A stretch of 6,711 nucleotides of DNA from the NCBI GenBank assembly GCA_002479655.1, contig DLOQ01000097.1, positions 4,477 to 11,187 on the forward strand. Direction: 5' to 3'. Source of the stretch: Lachnospiraceae bacterium UBA7480 (lineage in GTDB: Bacteria > Bacillota > Clostridia > Lachnospirales > Lachnospiraceae). How positions within the stretch are numbered: position 1 is the stretch's first letter; every line of letters starts with the position of its first letter. This document shows positions 5,265 through 6,711 of this stretch, piece after piece. The notes beneath the pieces are model-generated. The model saw nothing but the letters and a program-made list of their open reading frames with translations, was not told the origin of the DNA and did no database searches. The position numbers were made by a program, and so were the translations under genes.

Positions 5265-6711
5265 ATGAGAAGTGACAGCGTAAAAACAGGAACACAGCAG
5301 GCTCCCCACAGAAGTCTGTTCAATGCATTGGGTTACACAAAGGAGGAGCGGGAACGTCCGTTGATCGGTATCGTCAGCTCTTATAATGAAATCGTTCCGG
5401 GACATATGAATCTGGATAAGATTGTAGAAGCCGTAAAAATGGGTGTTGCCATGGCAGGCGGAACCCCGGTGGTATTCCCTGCGATTGCAGTCTGCGACGG
5501 GATTGCAATGGGGCATATCGGAATGAAATATTCTCTGGTGACCAGAGATTTGATCGCTGATTCTACGGAATGTATGGCAATGGCACATGGCTTTGACGGG
5601 CTGGTGATGGTGCCGAACTGTGATAAGAACGTACCGGGACTGTTGATGGCTGCCGCGCGGCTGAACATCCCGACGATCTTCTGTTCCGGCGGACCGATGC
5701 TGGCGGGACATGTTAAAGGGGAAAAAAGAAGCCTGTCTTCTATGTTTGAGGCTGTGGGCTCTGTAGCGGCGGGAACGATGACTATGGAAGATTTGGAAGA
5801 ATTTGAGGAAAAGGTATGTCCTACCTGCGGTTCCTGTTCCGGCATGTATACAGCTAACAGCATGAACTGTCTGACAGAGGCGCTGGGGATGGGCTTAAAA
5901 GGCAATGGTACAATCCCTGCCGTATATTCGGAACGTATCCGTCTGGCAAAGCATGCCGGTATGCAGATCATGGAACTGGTAAAGAAGGATATCAAGCCAA
6001 GGGATATCATGACGGAAAAGGCATTTCACAATGCGTTGACAATTGATATGGCGCTTGGATGTTCAACCAATTCCATGTTACACCTTCCGGCGATTGCAAG
6101 GGAAGCCGGCGTAGATCTGAATGTGGAGCTTGCAAATGAGTTGAGTGCAAAGACGCCGAATCTTTGCCATCTGGCTCCTGCCGGTCCGACTTATATGGAG
6201 GATCTCAATGAAGCCGGCGGTGTCTATGCGGTCATGAATGAGCTGACAAAGAAAAACCTTCTTTATACCGACATCATAACCGTTACAGGCAAGACAGTTG
6301 CGGAAAATATCAAGGGTTGTATCAACCGCAATCCGGAAGTGATCCGACCGGTTGAGAATCCCTACAGTGAGACCGGCGGCATTGCTGTATTGAAGGGCAA
6401 TCTTGCACCGGATTCCGGTGTTGTAAAGCGCTCCGCCGTTGTTCCTGAGATGATGGTGCATGAGGGACCGGCAAGGGTGTTTGAATGTGAAGAGGATGCG
6501 ATAGAGGCCATCAAGGGTGGTAAGATCGTGGCAGGAGATGTCATTGTCATTCGTTACGAAGGACCGAAAGGCGGTCCGGGCATGAGGGAGATGTTAAATC
6601 CCACATCTGCAATTGCTGGTATGGGACTAGGCTCCAGCGTGGCGCTGATCACGGACGGGCGGTTTTCCGGCGCATCCAGAGGCGCTTCCATCGGTCATGT
6701 ATCACCGGAAG
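5265..6711 (+). CDS. ilvD: Dihydroxy-acid dehydratase, 3' end outside window
   Basis: IlvD dehydrates 2,3-dihydroxy-isovalerate and 2,3-dihydroxy-3-methylvalerate to the keto acids for valine/leucine and isoleucine, using an iron-sulfur cluster and Mg2+. The frame is open to the last base: 482 residues are visible of roughly 550-560 expected. Landmarks are PGHMNL (45-50), [16 protein letters not shown] (76-91), [20 protein letters not shown] (117-136) with Cys119 and the nearby Lys121 of the Mg site, [17 protein letters not shown] (185-201) with Cys191, [12 protein letters not shown] (265-276), [17 protein letters not shown] (428-444), and [11 protein letters not shown] (463-473), where the catalytic Ser base is expected. 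The plant and mycobacterial [2Fe-2S] enzymes have Cys in PCNxHL; here that position is Gly46, as in E. coli IlvD. The gene would normally be followed by acetolactate synthase genes, which lie beyond the window. It is separated from leuB by the AT-rich gene. Confidence 0.97.
   Translation, partial: MRSDSVKTGTQQAPHRSLFNALGYTKEERERPLIGIVSSYNEIVPGHMNLDKIVEAVKMGVAMAGGTPVVFPAIAVCDGIAMGHIGMKYSLVTRDLIADSTECMAMAHGFDGLVMVPNCDKNVPGLLMAAARLNIPTIFCSGGPMLAGHVKGEKRSLSSMFEAVGSVAAGTMTMEDLEEFEEKVCPTCGSCSGMYTANSMNCLTEALGMGLKGNGTIPAVYSERIRLAKHAGMQIMELVKKDIKPRDIMTEKAFHNALTIDMALGCSTNSMLHLPAIAREAGVDLNVELANELSAKTPNLCHLAPAGPTYMEDLNEAGGVYAVMNELTKKNLLYTDIITVTGKTVAENIKGCINRNPEVIRPVENPYSETGGIAVLKGNLAPDSGVVKRSAVVPEMMVHEGPARVFECEEDAIEAIKGGKIVAGDVIVIRYEGPKGGPGMREMLNPTSAIAGMGLGSSVALITDGRFSGASRGASIGHVSPE

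Noticed and set aside
5381..6010. Open frame of 209 codons on the - strand
   Set aside because: It is the antisense shadow of ilvD, whose motifs are continuous across this region.

Overview
The window looks like a chromosomal segment of a Gram-positive anaerobe of the class Clostridia, most likely Lachnospiraceae. This rests on protein style (LeuB, IlvD, Tgt and YajC all read as clostridial), strong AGGAG-type ribosome binding sites, and coding DNA near half G+C with AT-rich intergenic spacers. The assignment is by recognition only; no search was run.

Layout, left to right. Bases 3-470 hold the 3' part of an unrecognised membrane protein gene on the + strand, open to the left edge. Convergent to it on the - strand is aroC (525-1625, chorismate synthase). 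A 188-base AT-rich spacer (1626-1813) separates aroC from the divergent tgt (1814-2950, tRNA-guanine transglycosylase). It holds face-to-face promoters and three 16-base palindromic tandem repeats. A strong terminator follows tgt. Then come yajC (3091-3408), a second terminator, leuB (3489-4571), a very AT-rich flavin split-barrel protein gene with its own promoter (4701-5120), and ilvD (5265 to the right edge, truncated).

The genes are mostly biosynthetic housekeeping. AroC makes chorismate for aromatic amino acids. LeuB and IlvD are branched-chain amino acid enzymes: IlvD makes 2-ketoisovalerate, the precursor of valine and leucine, and LeuB acts in the leucine branch. Tgt starts queuosine modification of tRNA. 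YajC is the small accessory subunit of the Sec translocon.

Two things stand out. One is the palindromic repeat array, placed so that a single regulator could control both aroC and tgt. The other is the 27% G+C flavoprotein gene lying between leuB and ilvD like a late insertion. No CRISPR array, tRNA, rRNA, T-box leader, insertion sequence or phage gene was seen, and I see no clear undescribed multi-gene system here.
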